DNA of 64,000 bases from Solibacillus sp. FSL H8-0538 (GCF_038003525.1 NZ_JBBOPI010000001.1:2907001-2971000), one strand, 5' to 3'. Positions 1 through 8,692 are shown, numbered from the stretch's first letter. Numbers and translations are program-made. The notes: generated from the sequence alone by a model not told the origin.

Positions 1-351
1 TCCTTCGTGTACCATTTGTACAATAACAGTAGAATTATAGCCTTGGTTAATTAATGAAGCAGTCCAACATTTAACTATATTGATAAACTCTGTAGTGTTT
101 ATTTTTTTGTTAAATTGTATAGATTTTTTCACTGTATTGAAATCAACAGAAGCTCTTTTAGACTCCAAAGGTAACTCAATGTACCATTTGTTTTCTTTAA
201 ATTCACATTTACTTAGTTGATGTATCCTCATTTCATCCTCAAGGATTATTTTCGATTCCTCAATAGAGCTGTTTAAATCATAACTACTATCCGAATATTC
301 CTGAACTTTATCTATTAATTCCTCCATAATATCCGTTATCGTAGTTTCCAT
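1..351 (-). CDS. Third gene of a recombinase-trio element (partial, runs off the left edge)
   Basis: An open frame reads on the minus strand from an ATG at 351 to the window edge (117 codons, no stop). An AGAGGG ribosome-binding site lies a few bases upstream. It starts 12 bases after the stop of the 885-residue recombinase, so it is the third cistron of that operon. The visible part is acidic and lysine-rich and shows no catalytic motif I recognise. In Tn554 and related elements tnpA and tnpB are followed by a third gene (tnpC), so position suggests an accessory transposition protein. That function is inferred from position only. The C-terminus is outside the window, so it could also prove to be a third recombinase. 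Confidence 0.6.
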   Translation of the reverse strand, partial: METTITDIMEELIDKVQEYSDSSYDLNSSIEESKIILEDEMRIHQLSKCEFKENKWYIELPLESKRASVDFNTVKKSIQFNKKINTTEFINIVKCWTASLINQGYNSTVIVQMVHEG

Positions 352-363
352 AGAATCCCTCTT

Positions 364-3021
364 TCAATCTATAAATTGTAAGTTCTCTGGGTCTGGCTGT
401 TCTTCTAATTCATTTATTACATTATTTAATTCATTATTAATCAACATCACTATTATTTCTTCCCCAAACTTTCTTTTGGCTTCCATAATACTTGTATAAT
501 CTCTAAGCAATAAGTTATAAAGTTTATTTTTCTCTCCTAATGGAATATCTGCTTTTCTTGCTATGTCCTTATACTTAATAAGAGTTCGCTTTATCCTCTT
601 AGCAATAACGCTAATTGTATAAAAATGTGGGATAGAAAACGGACAATTACTACATTCAATTTCATTAGAGATGCATTTAGAAAATAAACATTGGTATGTT
701 TGTTCTTTTGCTGGTGAAAGACCAAGATTAATTAAATTTAATTTTTTCTTTAACTCTTCTTTAGGCATTTCTTCAAATAATTTACCTAAATCTTCTCGTT
801 CTTGTGATAAATAATTCAAATAAGCTGTTGTATCTTCCAATTTAACAACGTCACCAAATAAAGCCCTTAGTTCGATTGACTTTTTTGTTTGCTCTATTCT
901 ACTGACAGGACTCTCTCCAATTAAGAAATGATTTAATTGAGAATATATAAATCCAAAGTAGCCTGTATCAAATAGCTGCCCCATGATAAAATCTAAATGC
1001 TCTGGAGGAAGTTGAATGTAAATGTTAGAAGTTTCCCTGCTTACATGACCCCGTAAATGTTGAGCAATCGTTACCGGATCGCTATCTAAAGTAGATTCAA
1101 TTACTGAACTTGTATAAGTTAAAACAGTTCTATTCATTTTTCTGGATTCAAATCTAAAATCATCTGAATGATTTTTAAAAAATGAATCATGAGAACTGGA
1201 GCTAACTCTATTCTCCTTAGTATAAAAATGAATTAGATTCGATTCATCATCAAGATGTAATTTTCTACACCTAAACTCACATATTAAAATTGCATAAGCC
1301 ATTGGCAAGGTTAGTAAACTGGAACAATAAAATGTTGCCTTTTCTTTAGTCTTATTATGTTCAAACCATTGTACCTGATAAAAACTTACGATTTTTAATG
1401 CATCACTGTAAGTTAATTTAAGGTTTTCTAATGATTCAATAGTATTTATATTCAATTCATCAAACGAGGAACTATGAAAGCGTGGAAAGTCTAAAACAGT
1501 GCCATTTCTCCAACCATTGTTCATGTGTAGCAAAACATATAACCACATAGAATCATATTTTTTATATTCCTTACTATTTGTTAATCCTTTTTTAATATCT
1601 TCTATCGCTAATCTTTTATGGGTATCATAGTCACTAACATAATTATTCAAACTCAAATATTCCTCAACAGAGTAAATTTCTTTTTCTTTTATGCCTTTGC
1701 TATTATTGCTATGTTTAAAATTTATTTTTGACAAGTCAAAAATTCTTTTCCCAAATCTCTGTTCACTATTTTGTGTGATGTTAAACAGGAAAGAACGTAG
1801 TTCTTTTCTATGCTTAAACGAGACATGGTTATTAAACAACCCTAAATTAAGTTCTTTCTCAGAGAACTCACTAATTTCTTTACTACCTATAAAATCAACA
1901 AAGATTTTTGTGATTTTAGATAAATCTACCACTCTTCTAATACAACTTGTTCTATTTCCGTTCATTTTTTTCAGTTTCCAATCAACATATTGAAACCAAA
2001 GTTTTTTAGTTATAGGAGCCTTAAAGACAACATTTTTAATCTTTAAAATTTCTCGGAATAAAAGATGAAAATCATTTGTTGTTACATCACATAATTTTAC
2101 TATTTCTTTTTCTTTCGTAAGTTCATAAAGGTAGTTATCCATTTCTGCTTTGTAATAAAGAGTAGTTCTACCTTTATATTTATCTATTCGTGCTAAATGT
2201 GGAATCTCAGCTGAAAAGGTATATTTTTTTAAAACTTCATGATTCCCTTTTGTTGCACCATAATCGTTATACAATTTAGTTACTTCATCATAGGTGTAAG
2301 TTTTTTGTAATAACTCATTACAAGCCTTAATTTGCGAGTCTTTTAAAAATTGAAAATCTTCTTTTTGTATGTATGTTTTCTGATTTCTTCCTTTAAAAAT
2401 TTCAATGTTATATTCTTTAATTGCCGCATAAAAATTATGAGGAGATAATTTCAAATCTCTCATAGCATCTTTTACTCCTATTTTGTTTTTAAGCACAATT
2501 AAGTCTACTTTTTTAACATACATATGTTCATATTTTTTTTGGAATAAAAAAATCCTAATCTTTCTTTTTATTAAACTATCTTTAAAGTGACTAATATCTG
2601 AATATATATTGAGTTCGTTAAAGGCTTCAGAAATTGAAATAAACTCCTGCTGAAATTGAAAATAACTACTTTTCTTAATCCAATTTTTTTGTTTTCCGTA
2701 AATATGATTATCGAAATTTATCATTTCAAGACATGTTTGTTCAACTAAATTTTTTACACTGGAAATATTCACTCTAGGATTCTCATTCCCTGTAAGGCTG
2801 CAAACAAATTCACGTATTGAAATATGATCTTCACGAAACAATTCTATCTTTTTTAGAAATGTTTCAAAAGATTTTATAGAAATATAAGTAAGTCCATTTT
2901 CTTCTTTTGCTTCAATTTCACCTTGTTTTATAAGCTCTTGTACTTTTGATTGACTTGCTAATCTATAATTTTTTAATTTATAAATTTCATTTAACTGGTA
3001 AAAGAATGCGTATCCTTCCAT
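364..3021 (-). CDS. Large tyrosine recombinase, TnpB-like (885 aa)
   Basis: This is the second cistron of the element; its ATG directly follows the stop codon of the upstream integrase. The N-terminal half (about 1-340) has helix-rich segments I cannot assign, perhaps DNA-binding. The C-terminal part (about 480-680) looks like a tyrosine-recombinase catalytic domain. Arg505 is in a WRNGTV box, Arg631 in KMNR where HxxR is usual, His659 in an LRGH box, and the putative nucleophile is Tyr668. Four cysteines near residues 790-815 (pattern C-x5-C-x6-C-x2-C) look like a zinc knuckle. It is longer than Tn554 TnpB (about 630 aa, from memory). Role: strand exchange together with the 440-aa integrase. 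The family call is fairly safe; the catalytic assignment is by eye. Confidence 0.75.
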   Translation of the reverse strand: MEGYAFFYQLNEIYKLKNYRLASQSKVQELIKQGEIEAKEENGLTYISIKSFETFLKKIELFREDHISIREFVCSLTGNENPRVNISSVKNLVEQTCLEMINFDNHIYGKQKNWIKKSSYFQFQQEFISISEAFNELNIYSDISHFKDSLIKRKIRIFLFQKKYEHMYVKKVDLIVLKNKIGVKDAMRDLKLSPHNFYAAIKEYNIEIFKGRNQKTYIQKEDFQFLKDSQIKACNELLQKTYTYDEVTKLYNDYGATKGNHEVLKKYTFSAEIPHLARIDKYKGRTTLYYKAEMDNYLYELTKEKEIVKLCDVTTNDFHLLFREILKIKNVVFKAPITKKLWFQYVDWKLKKMNGNRTSCIRRVVDLSKITKIFVDFIGSKEISEFSEKELNLGLFNNHVSFKHRKELRSFLFNITQNSEQRFGKRIFDLSKINFKHSNNSKGIKEKEIYSVEEYLSLNNYVSDYDTHKRLAIEDIKKGLTNSKEYKKYDSMWLYVLLHMNNGWRNGTVLDFPRFHSSSFDELNINTIESLENLKLTYSDALKIVSFYQVQWFEHNKTKEKATFYCSSLLTLPMAYAILICEFRCRKLHLDDESNLIHFYTKENRVSSSSHDSFFKNHSDDFRFESRKMNRTVLTYTSSVIESTLDSDPVTIAQHLRGHVSRETSNIYIQLPPEHLDFIMGQLFDTGYFGFIYSQLNHFLIGESPVSRIEQTKKSIELRALFGDVVKLEDTTAYLNYLSQEREDLGKLFEEMPKEELKKKLNLINLGLSPAKEQTYQCLFSKCISNEIECSNCPFSIPHFYTISVIAKRIKRTLIKYKDIARKADIPLGEKNKLYNLLLRDYTSIMEAKRKFGEEIIVMLINNELNNVINELEEQPDPENLQFID

Positions 3022-4344
3022 TTATAAGTTCCTCAAATCTTCGATTTTAGTGTATATTTTATTATTAGCCTGAACAGTTGCTCTTGCTAAAATTTCAATT
3101 GCATCTTCAGTTTTCTTTTTAACATTCTGCTCTTCAATATAACTTTGTGCTGATTCTATATTTGAATCTCCTCTCGCAATAGCAACTTCACTTGCAGACC
3201 ATCTGAGTAAAAACACAAGCATATTAGTGTAAATCCCTCTTCCAATATGCGTAGACCAAGGTTTTGAGGTTAAAAGCAAATAATCCTTTTCACTTGCTTC
3301 TAAAACATACTCCAAGAATTTATCTTTTATCTTTGTATAACGTTCCCAATATGCCATTCCTGTAATTGGCTTTCCAGTGTGAATAGAACAAAACATCGCT
3401 TTGTTATTTTTTATTTTTCCTGCTCTTTCTAACCTTAGTAAAATCTCTTTATGCTTTTCATACAACTCTAATACAATTGGTACTTTAAATATTGCTTGAG
3501 TCCTTACTTTTTTCACTTGTTCAAAAACAGTAAGTTCCTTATCAGAAAAAAGTATTCTCCAATTGTCTTGTATATTAATTGTAAACTCTCCCGAACCGTT
3601 CTTCTGAGGTTCTTTAATGCTCCTTCGTAACAGATTTACAACTTCTCCTCTCCTTAACCCTCCATAGAATTGAAAAGCAATTCCTAACGCGATATCAGGG
3701 GCTTCTAATTCTGCAACTCTTAAAAATAGATTTACAAGATCTAATCTACCCATACCAAAATCATGTAACTTTCTTTCTTTTATTTGCTGTTTATTTATTT
3801 TTTTATTGGGATACTCTGTACCAAGTTCAAAATTATCAAAAGGTGAGATGGTTATTATTTTCCTGTCACCTTTAAAGTTTCTTATTTCTTCCCTATATTG
3901 TACATTTTCTTTAATAATTTGTTGTTCCTTTAACCAACGAAAGAATCTTACAAGAATACGCTCAGAACGAAAAACTTGTGAAGGTTGAATCTGTTCTAAT
4001 TTTACCCTATTAGTTAAGAACGAAATATACCTTGCTCCATGTTGTAGTTCTAATCCATAAATACCTTCCTTCTCCAAATGTAAAAACATTTCATCTTCGT
4101 TCTCAATACACTCTAAAATAAAATGTAGAAACTTTTTTATCTCTTCTGCATAATTTTGCTGAGTGTTAATAGATAACGATTTTCTATCCAATTCGCTTTT
4201 TATAAAATTTGTTAATGGATGTGGGTATAATAAACCCGTTTCCTTGTCTTTAGTACACAAAAATACTTTCACATTTGAAATTAGTTCGCCATTCCTAATT
4301 TCATTTATTTTCATTTGTTTTACTACAAATTCAAAATCTCCCAT
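3022..4344 (-). CDS. Tyrosine recombinase / integrase, TnpA-like (440 aa)
   Basis: First gene of the recombinase operon. A strong AGGAGGG site precedes the ATG at 4344. An N-terminal SAM-like core-binding domain (about 45-145) is followed by the catalytic domain. Visible catalytic residues are Arg231/Arg232 in GGLRRGEV (box I), His366 and Arg369 in HIGR (HxxR) and Tyr402 in the QSYI segment. The stop is immediately followed by the ATG of the 885-aa recombinase, suggesting translational coupling. Its 5' end faces the junction with the truncated DUF72 gene, as expected for a recombinase sitting at the end of its own element. The DNA is clearly more AT-rich than the suf, glt and fad regions, consistent with transfer. 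Confidence 0.88.
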   Translation of the reverse strand: MGDFEFVVKQMKINEIRNGELISNVKVFLCTKDKETGLLYPHPLTNFIKSELDRKSLSINTQQNYAEEIKKFLHFILECIENEDEMFLHLEKEGIYGLELQHGARYISFLTNRVKLEQIQPSQVFRSERILVRFFRWLKEQQIIKENVQYREEIRNFKGDRKIITISPFDNFELGTEYPNKKINKQQIKERKLHDFGMGRLDLVNLFLRVAELEAPDIALGIAFQFYGGLRRGEVVNLLRRSIKEPQKNGSGEFTINIQDNWRILFSDKELTVFEQVKKVRTQAIFKVPIVLELYEKHKEILLRLERAGKIKNNKAMFCSIHTGKPITGMAYWERYTKIKDKFLEYVLEASEKDYLLLTSKPWSTHIGRGIYTNMLVFLLRWSASEVAIARGDSNIESAQSYIEEQNVKKKTEDAIEILARATVQANNKIYTKIEDLRNL

Positions 4345-4476
4345 AATGCCCTCCTCAGAAAATAACTACACCTCTACTCTTTAGAGGACTTTATTCCCCT
4401 AGCACCCATAAGTAAATATTCTCAACACATTATTCATCTAATATTATCTTAATAAAGAAATATTTACCACAAAAAA

Positions 4477-4502
4477 AGGACTATTCGTGTGAAATAGTCC
4501 TC
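4477..4502 (-). terminator. Hairpin terminator near the element end
   Basis: GGACTATT and AATAGTCC form an 8-bp stem around a short loop. Read on the minus strand the stem is followed by a run of seven T. It would stop transcripts coming from the truncated DUF72 gene before they enter the recombinase operon. Confidence 0.7.
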
Positions 4503-4521
4503 CCAAAATACATTGATATAT

Positions 4522-4551
4522 ATGGTTATTAATATATATATATATAACCAT
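4522..4551. repeat. Palindrome at the presumed element end
   Basis: ATGGTTAT (4522-4529) and ATAACCAT (4544-4551) are perfect inverted arms separated by an alternating TA tract. It lies within about 30 bases of the junction with the DUF72 gene, so it may be a recombinase-binding site of the element end. It could also simply be an AT-rich hairpin. Confidence 0.4.
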
Positions 4552-4573
4552 GTTTATATTGTACCAATATCCC

Positions 4574-5095
4574 CTAATATAAATCACAAACCGTGTGAAT
4601 CAATTCATGCGTTTTAAGAAAAGCAAGCGTTTTATCCTTCATAGTATTAGCGTACCATGTTTGATTACGAAATTCGATCGCTATTGGAAAACCCTGTAAT
4701 TGTTGTTTCACATAGCGAATATATTGTACATTTTTACTCGTACAATCAAACCAAGGAGGAAACTGAACAAGAATCATCGCTAGCTTGCCATACTTTTGAA
4801 ACACTACGGCACATTCTTTAAATGCATTGAACATATCATTGCGCGTTTCGTAAGGCAAATCATCGCGTAAGTGCCCAGTCATCCCTTGAAAAGCTTTCAC
4901 AACAAAACGAAAATTATCTGGTGTATCCTTGCACCATTTCTCTATATTAGCGGACGACGGAATGGCATAAAAAGATGTATCTACTTCGACAGTCGGAAAA
5001 TGGCCACTGTAATCAAATAATTTGTCCCGTGCAGACGTTACCTGACTATATAATGTTGGATGATCGCCCCAGCCTGTTAAACCTATATAAATCAA
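4574..5095 (-). pseudogene. DUF72 (YunF-like) protein, 3'-truncated by the element
   Basis: The protein starts like YunF-type DUF72 proteins (IYIGLTGWGD) and follows the family until a HTVCD motif. It then ends after only two more residues, at about 173 aa, whereas the family is usually about 270-290 aa. The missing part normally follows exactly this motif, so the gene has lost its C-terminal third, most simply by insertion of the recombinase element. I chose the TTG at 5095: AAGGAG lies 8 bases upstream, and this gives the family N-terminus. The upstream GTG at 5104 overlaps the ribosome-binding site. DUF72 proteins are TIM-barrel-like and of unknown function. The remaining piece is probably not functional. 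Confidence 0.8.
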
Positions 5096-5271
5096 CGTCT
5101 TCACTCCTTTTCCCTATCATAGCATACTAATAGTTGTTAATAAAAACGTGCCTTCCCACCGTTATTGAATTTGCTTATGTAGTTAAAAGTGACTCTAATT
5201 AATCGTTTTACGCATGGGGTAATAAACGAAAGACTCGAATAATAAAATGCATCAGTTGTAGAGAATTTCTA

Positions 5272-5600
5272 AAGTAATTTATGGGTCTCTACCCAAACAG
5301 TTGCTTTACTTTAAAAGAAAGTGTACTACTTTATAAGCACATGGAACGGAAGGCGGCGAGTGTAGCTGACGGCATTCGCCTTTCGCTACAGAGCATAGCT
5401 TCCTGCGGGAAAAGCAAGCGAACCGAGACCCTGGACTGAGGCCAACACGATGTTGGTCACAAAGGCGTTGCCACAGGACGTGGCGTACTTAGCCTTTGTT
5501 CCTTTGTTCCACTGAAGCGGCTCGGTGCTTGCCCGCGGAAAGCGTCCGCCTGGAGTGCAATGTGCAGTTAAGTACAGATTTTTGCGTAGCGCCTTATTTA
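5272..5600 (+). repeat. Dispersed modular repeat, family A, copy 1
   Basis: About 320 bases shared with a second copy at 36345-36667, which lies in the opposite orientation. Shared parts include the left arm (GTACTACTTTATA, then a segment containing GGCATTCGCCTTTCGC) and the right arm (CCCGCGGAAAGCGTCCGCC). A core at 5441-5502 contains CCAACA/TGTTGG and GCCAC/GTGGC palindromes. It is GC-richer than its surroundings and fills the space between the DUF72 relic and the phosphodiesterase gene. Open frames inside it look spurious. Confidence 0.85.
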
Positions 5601-5618
5601 TTAAAGGAGATTATCCAA

Positions 5619-6410
5619 ATGAAACGGATAGCTATTATTTTAGTTGTCGTCATAGTTGGTCTATCGCTATTTTTATTCATGAACAATCAAAACCAGCTTC
5701 CACAACAATTTTTACAAATTTCGCATCGAGGAGCCTCTGCTTATGAATTAGAACATTCGCTAGCCGCTTATGAGTTAGCTCTTGCTCAAGGGACTGATTA
5801 CTTAGAGGTGGATGTTCAGCTAACCAAGGATGGACAGTTAGTTGTAGTTCATGATGATGTTCCTACCTTTGGGGATGGACGGCGCGTTGAACACTATTTA
5901 TTTAGCGAACTGCAACAGGCCCATAGAGCGGATTACGGTGTTCCATTATTAACGGTAGAGGATGCATTTCAGACATTTCCATTTGCAAAATTTTATATTG
6001 AAACTAAATCCAATAGCAAAGACCTCAACGAAAAGCTACTACGTTTAATCGAGCAATATCATTTAGAAGATTCTACTATTATTCAATCCTTTCATAAAGG
6101 TAGTCTTAAGTGGTTTCGAAAGAACAATGATTCCATTCCGCTTATTCAACTACTATCTAAAATAGAGACTGCTAGATTGAGCCGATTAGACTTGTTTTTT
6201 ATTAAACGCTATGCAGATGGCGTTGGGGTAAACGATGCAGTATTTAAGCTTGAAGACGTGGAGAAAATTCACCGAACGCAGTTGAAAGTTCATGTATATA
6301 CGGTGGATGATGCTGAGCGAATGAGAGAACTAATAGAAGCTGAAGTAGATGGAATTTTTACGAATCGGCCGGATGTGCTACACCGTTTGATTGAAGGAAC
6401 AGTATATTAA
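5619..6410 (+). CDS. Glycerophosphodiester phosphodiesterase family protein, membrane-anchored
   Basis: Hydrolyses glycerophosphodiesters to glycerol 3-phosphate and an alcohol (family knowledge). An N-terminal hydrophobic segment (about residues 4-20) should anchor the catalytic TIM barrel outside the membrane. Catalytic motifs are HRG at residues 36-38, Glu63 and Asp65 in LEVDV, and His78 in VVHDD. The usual ENT triplet after HRG is replaced by LEHS, a mild deviation. The start is the ATG at 5619 with AAAGGAGA eight bases upstream. The open frame extends to 5496, but that extension is repeat sequence. The gene stands alone and is followed by a strong hairpin terminator. Confidence 0.88.
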   Translation: MKRIAIILVVVIVGLSLFLFMNNQNQLPQQFLQISHRGASAYELEHSLAAYELALAQGTDYLEVDVQLTKDGQLVVVHDDVPTFGDGRRVEHYLFSELQQAHRADYGVPLLTVEDAFQTFPFAKFYIETKSNSKDLNEKLLRLIEQYHLEDSTIIQSFHKGSLKWFRKNNDSIPLIQLLSKIETARLSRLDLFFIKRYADGVGVNDAVFKLEDVEKIHRTQLKVHVYTVDDAERMRELIEAEVDGIFTNRPDVLHRLIEGTVY

Positions 6411-6554
6411 ATAAAACATTAAAAGATAAACGATTTTTCTGCAGAAGTTTTTACACATTGCCCATAGTAGAAAGTCAGTAAAATCAACGCATTGCGAATT
6501 ACTCTTTTCAAATAAATTTATTCTTTTTCAAACGCTATCGGCACGTTATACATC

Positions 6555-6585
6555 AAAGACCACCCATTACGGAGTGGTCTTTTTC
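6555..6585 (+). terminator. Rho-independent terminator after the phosphodiesterase gene
   Basis: AGACCAC and GTGGTCT arms enclose a short loop and are followed by a T run. An A run on the other side makes it potentially bidirectional, so it could also serve the small lipoprotein gene on the minus strand. Confidence 0.85.
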
Positions 6586-6634
6586 TGAGATATTTAACTG
6601 GAGCACTCGTTATTTTAAAAATGCAAAATCTTAA

Positions 6635-6808
6635 CTATTGGTTATCATCTTGTTGATCATTTTGATTATCATTTTGATTTTGATCTTCTTGTTGTTCAGA
6701 AGGTTCTTCAGTTGGATCTGGCTCCTGTTCATCATTAGGTGTACCACATCCGAACAATAATCCAATAGATAGTATTGCTGTAAACGTACCTAATATCCTT
6801 TTTTTCAT
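6635..6808 (-). CDS. Small acidic lipoprotein (57 aa)
   Basis: A 57-residue frame on the minus strand begins MKKRILG, has a hydrophobic core and reaches a lipobox LLFGC with the acceptor cysteine at residue 21. The mature part is only about 36 residues and is almost entirely Asp, Glu, Gln, Asn, Pro and Thr, ending in alternating D/N/Q. GAGGTGA lies just upstream of the ATG. It is predicted to be lipid-anchored on the outer face of the membrane. I do not recognise a family. Short lipoproteins of this sort are common in Bacillales; a role as a cell-envelope spacer or decoy is guesswork. It stands alone between the phosphodiesterase terminator and an empty region. Confidence 0.75.
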   Translation of the reverse strand: MKKRILGTFTAILSIGLLFGCGTPNDEQEPDPTEEPSEQQEDQNQNDNQNDQQDDNQ

Positions 6809-7200
6809 GTATTCACCTCATTCTAAGGAAATTTTATTCACCATTATTATTGTCTATATTTTTATTACGTATACGGTATAAGCAGCAGACCGAGTTAGAT
6901 TTAAATAAAAGTAAGAAAATTGAACAAAATAGACCTTAAAACTTCTATCAAAAGTTTCATTGTAACTATAGAATATTTTGCAAGTCTAAATGAAACTTGC
7001 AATGTAAGTACTTAAATATAGATCTACGTCAAGATTTCAGACAAACTTCAGTTAACTTTTTTAATGCGCAACTTCCATTTTGCAGATTAGCTGCATCATA
7101 AATTCTTTGGATGTTACAGCAACAAAGACCTGTTCATGTTCTTTTGCCCTACCCTTCCTCCCCTTTGATGAATAGAATAATGAGGAAAGGAGGTGTTTTT
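6809..7200. other. Intergenic region, no gene seen
   Basis: About 390 AT-rich bases between two divergent small genes. I see no ORF with a ribosome-binding site, no RNA gene and no clear repeat. It should hold the promoters of both flanking genes, but no consensus pair stood out. Confidence 0.5.
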
Positions 7201-7344
7201 ATGGGGTACTCTGGAAATGTAGGCAGTTATAATTGTAATTACGGAGACAATAATTATGGCTATGGTTCAACATTCGTCCTAATCGTTGTCCTATTCATTC
7301 TTCTAATTATTGTCGGCGCTACTTTCATGCATAAAGGGTATTAA
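7201..7344 (+). CDS. YjcZ-family small sporulation-type membrane protein (47 aa)
   Basis: A textbook AAAGGAGGT site precedes the ATG at 7201. The 47-residue product has a Gly/Tyr/Asn-rich head (about 1-22) followed by a single membrane helix containing [16 protein letters not shown], the hallmark of the YjcZ family. Members are tiny proteins found across spore-forming Bacillales and often associated with spores. Their biochemical role is unknown. The head, with NYG-type repeats, is longer than in minimal members. It appears to be monocistronic. A longer frame opening at 7111 has no ribosome-binding site and is rejected. Confidence 0.85.
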   Translation: MGYSGNVGSYNCNYGDNNYGYGSTFVLIVVLFILLIIVGATFMHKGY

Positions 7345-7599
7345 CGTTTCTATTGTTTTAGTGTAAAAAATTAGGCTATATCTTCTATTTAGATTGTATG
7401 TTAATGGATATGGATAAAGTTTTCACCATTGTCCTAGATGTTTCTAAAATCAAATAGCCTCCAAAATCTCTTTCGTAAGCTATAACCCCATTGTAATTGT
7501 AGTGTAAAGCTAATTTATCCCCACACCTCTTGGGTTATTATTTTGGGTCATTTTGTATAGGAAGTGATCCTTTTTCTCCCTTTACTGAACAATATCTAT

Positions 7600-7902
7600 A
7601 AATTACCCAATAAAACTTTCTGCATACTCGAGCGTCATGCCTTCGATAAATTACTTGTAGACAATTTGATTTTCTAATCCACCGAAGGAAGGTAATCCCG
7701 TATTCAAATAACACAAATAAACATGCAGCGCCTCCCGGTATTATAAAGCAATTTTAGCCAAGCGTTCGAAGGTTTGTATGAAGCCAGCATCCCAAGCGTT
7801 GGGCACGTAATACAAGAGATTGGGCGGTACGCGAACAAGTGGCGTTAAATCAGGTACGTGAGGAAGAACAGAAGGCTTCATTACGGAAAACTTGATGTCC
7901 AT
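7600..7902 (-). pseudogene. Decayed coding fragment, family not recognised
   Basis: From an ATG at 7902 a 53-codon frame reads protein-like text (start MDIKFSVMKPS, later YYVPNAWDAGF, then TFERLAKIAL) to a TAA at 7741. After this stop, related-looking text (FGGLENQIVYK, then GMTLEYAESFIG) continues in other frames with further stops. This fits a gene broken by frameshifts. It could equally be an intact 53-aa gene followed by noise. I do not recognise the family. Confidence 0.3.
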
Positions 7903-7906
7903 TTAT

Positions 7907-7959
7907 CCTGGTGGTATGGATCAAAAGAACGCTTTTCCCTTTTGATCCACATCACCAGG
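7907..7959. repeat. Long hairpin, 21-bp arms with an 11-base loop
   Basis: The left arm (7907-7927) and right arm (7939-7959) match at 19 of 21 positions after reverse complementing, sharing CCTGGTG and GGATCAAAAG. No T run follows on either side, so it is not a simple terminator. It could be the tip of an IS200/IS605- or IS91-type end, or a structured RNA. Confidence 0.65.
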
Positions 7960-8110
7960 CGGGCAAACGCAGTGCGCTTAGCTTGAAAAGATATGTGGCA
8001 AGAGCAGGATAAAAAATAAGAGCACTATATCTACTACATGCGACAACTATATTGACAAACACCGTGTCCTTACTTATGTGGATGAGAAAGTTATACTTTC
8101 TTATTCACTA

Positions 8111-8207
8111 AAAAAAGCGACTAACACCAAAGTTGGCATTAGTCGCTGTTAATTTTGCAGGAAGGCTCGGATTACCCGATAGACCCTTCCATCTCGAATT
8201 TGAATAA
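8111..8207 (-). pseudogene. Diverged copy of the 3' end of sufB and its terminator
   Basis: These 97 bases align without gaps to 11128-11224, differing at roughly ten positions. They include the terminator hairpin (AGCGACTAA arms), the stop codon and the last nine or ten codons of sufB (KFEMEGSIG then stop). The match stops abruptly upstream of those codons. The copy lies 3,017 bases from the original in the same orientation. It is a relic, not a gene. Confidence 0.85.
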
Positions 8208-8692
8208 TTTTGAAAATAATAATAGATTAAATCACATGGAAAAAGGCTTTAAATCAATGTTTTTAATAATATATTCGTCAAAATCCATCATACAAAATCA
8301 AACGAATTTGGCACGTGCTGAATTCGCATGAAATAAGGGTTTTGAAAAACATGAATTCACTGAATGGGAACTGTGAGTTCTTTTCATTTTACTCATAAAT
8401 TTTCAGGTACTTTTGTGTGTCTTATTAAATTAACGCACCCCGTTAGTTGCACAAGGACTATCCTATTAATTGTACAATTGAATCGTATTGTTCATTATCT
8501 ATTCTAATTCCTTTGAATTTCCCGAATCACTCTATAAACTATTAAAGCCATAGTAGTGTTTTTATTCTTCCTATCGGTAAAAAAGGCTAAAGACAACCAT
8601 TTTTCCATGTTCTTCATGGTGTGTTTGCCCATACTTTTTTCGTTGAAAATCATAACCTATTTAAGTAACCAAAAAAATGGAGGAATATGACT

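Larger units (their letters stand above)
7345..8692. other. Gene-poor region with relics
   Basis: About 1.35 kb without an intact gene of normal size. It contains a possible decayed coding stretch on the minus strand (7600-7902), a long hairpin (7907-7959) and a diverged copy of the sufB 3' end with its terminator (8111-8207), each listed separately. The remainder (7345-7600 and 8210-8680) shows nothing I can identify. Confidence 0.6.

Noticed and set aside
5496-5618. N-terminal extension of the phosphodiesterase
   Set aside because: It is repeat-derived sequence; the ATG at 5619 has a proper ribosome-binding site and starts the membrane anchor.
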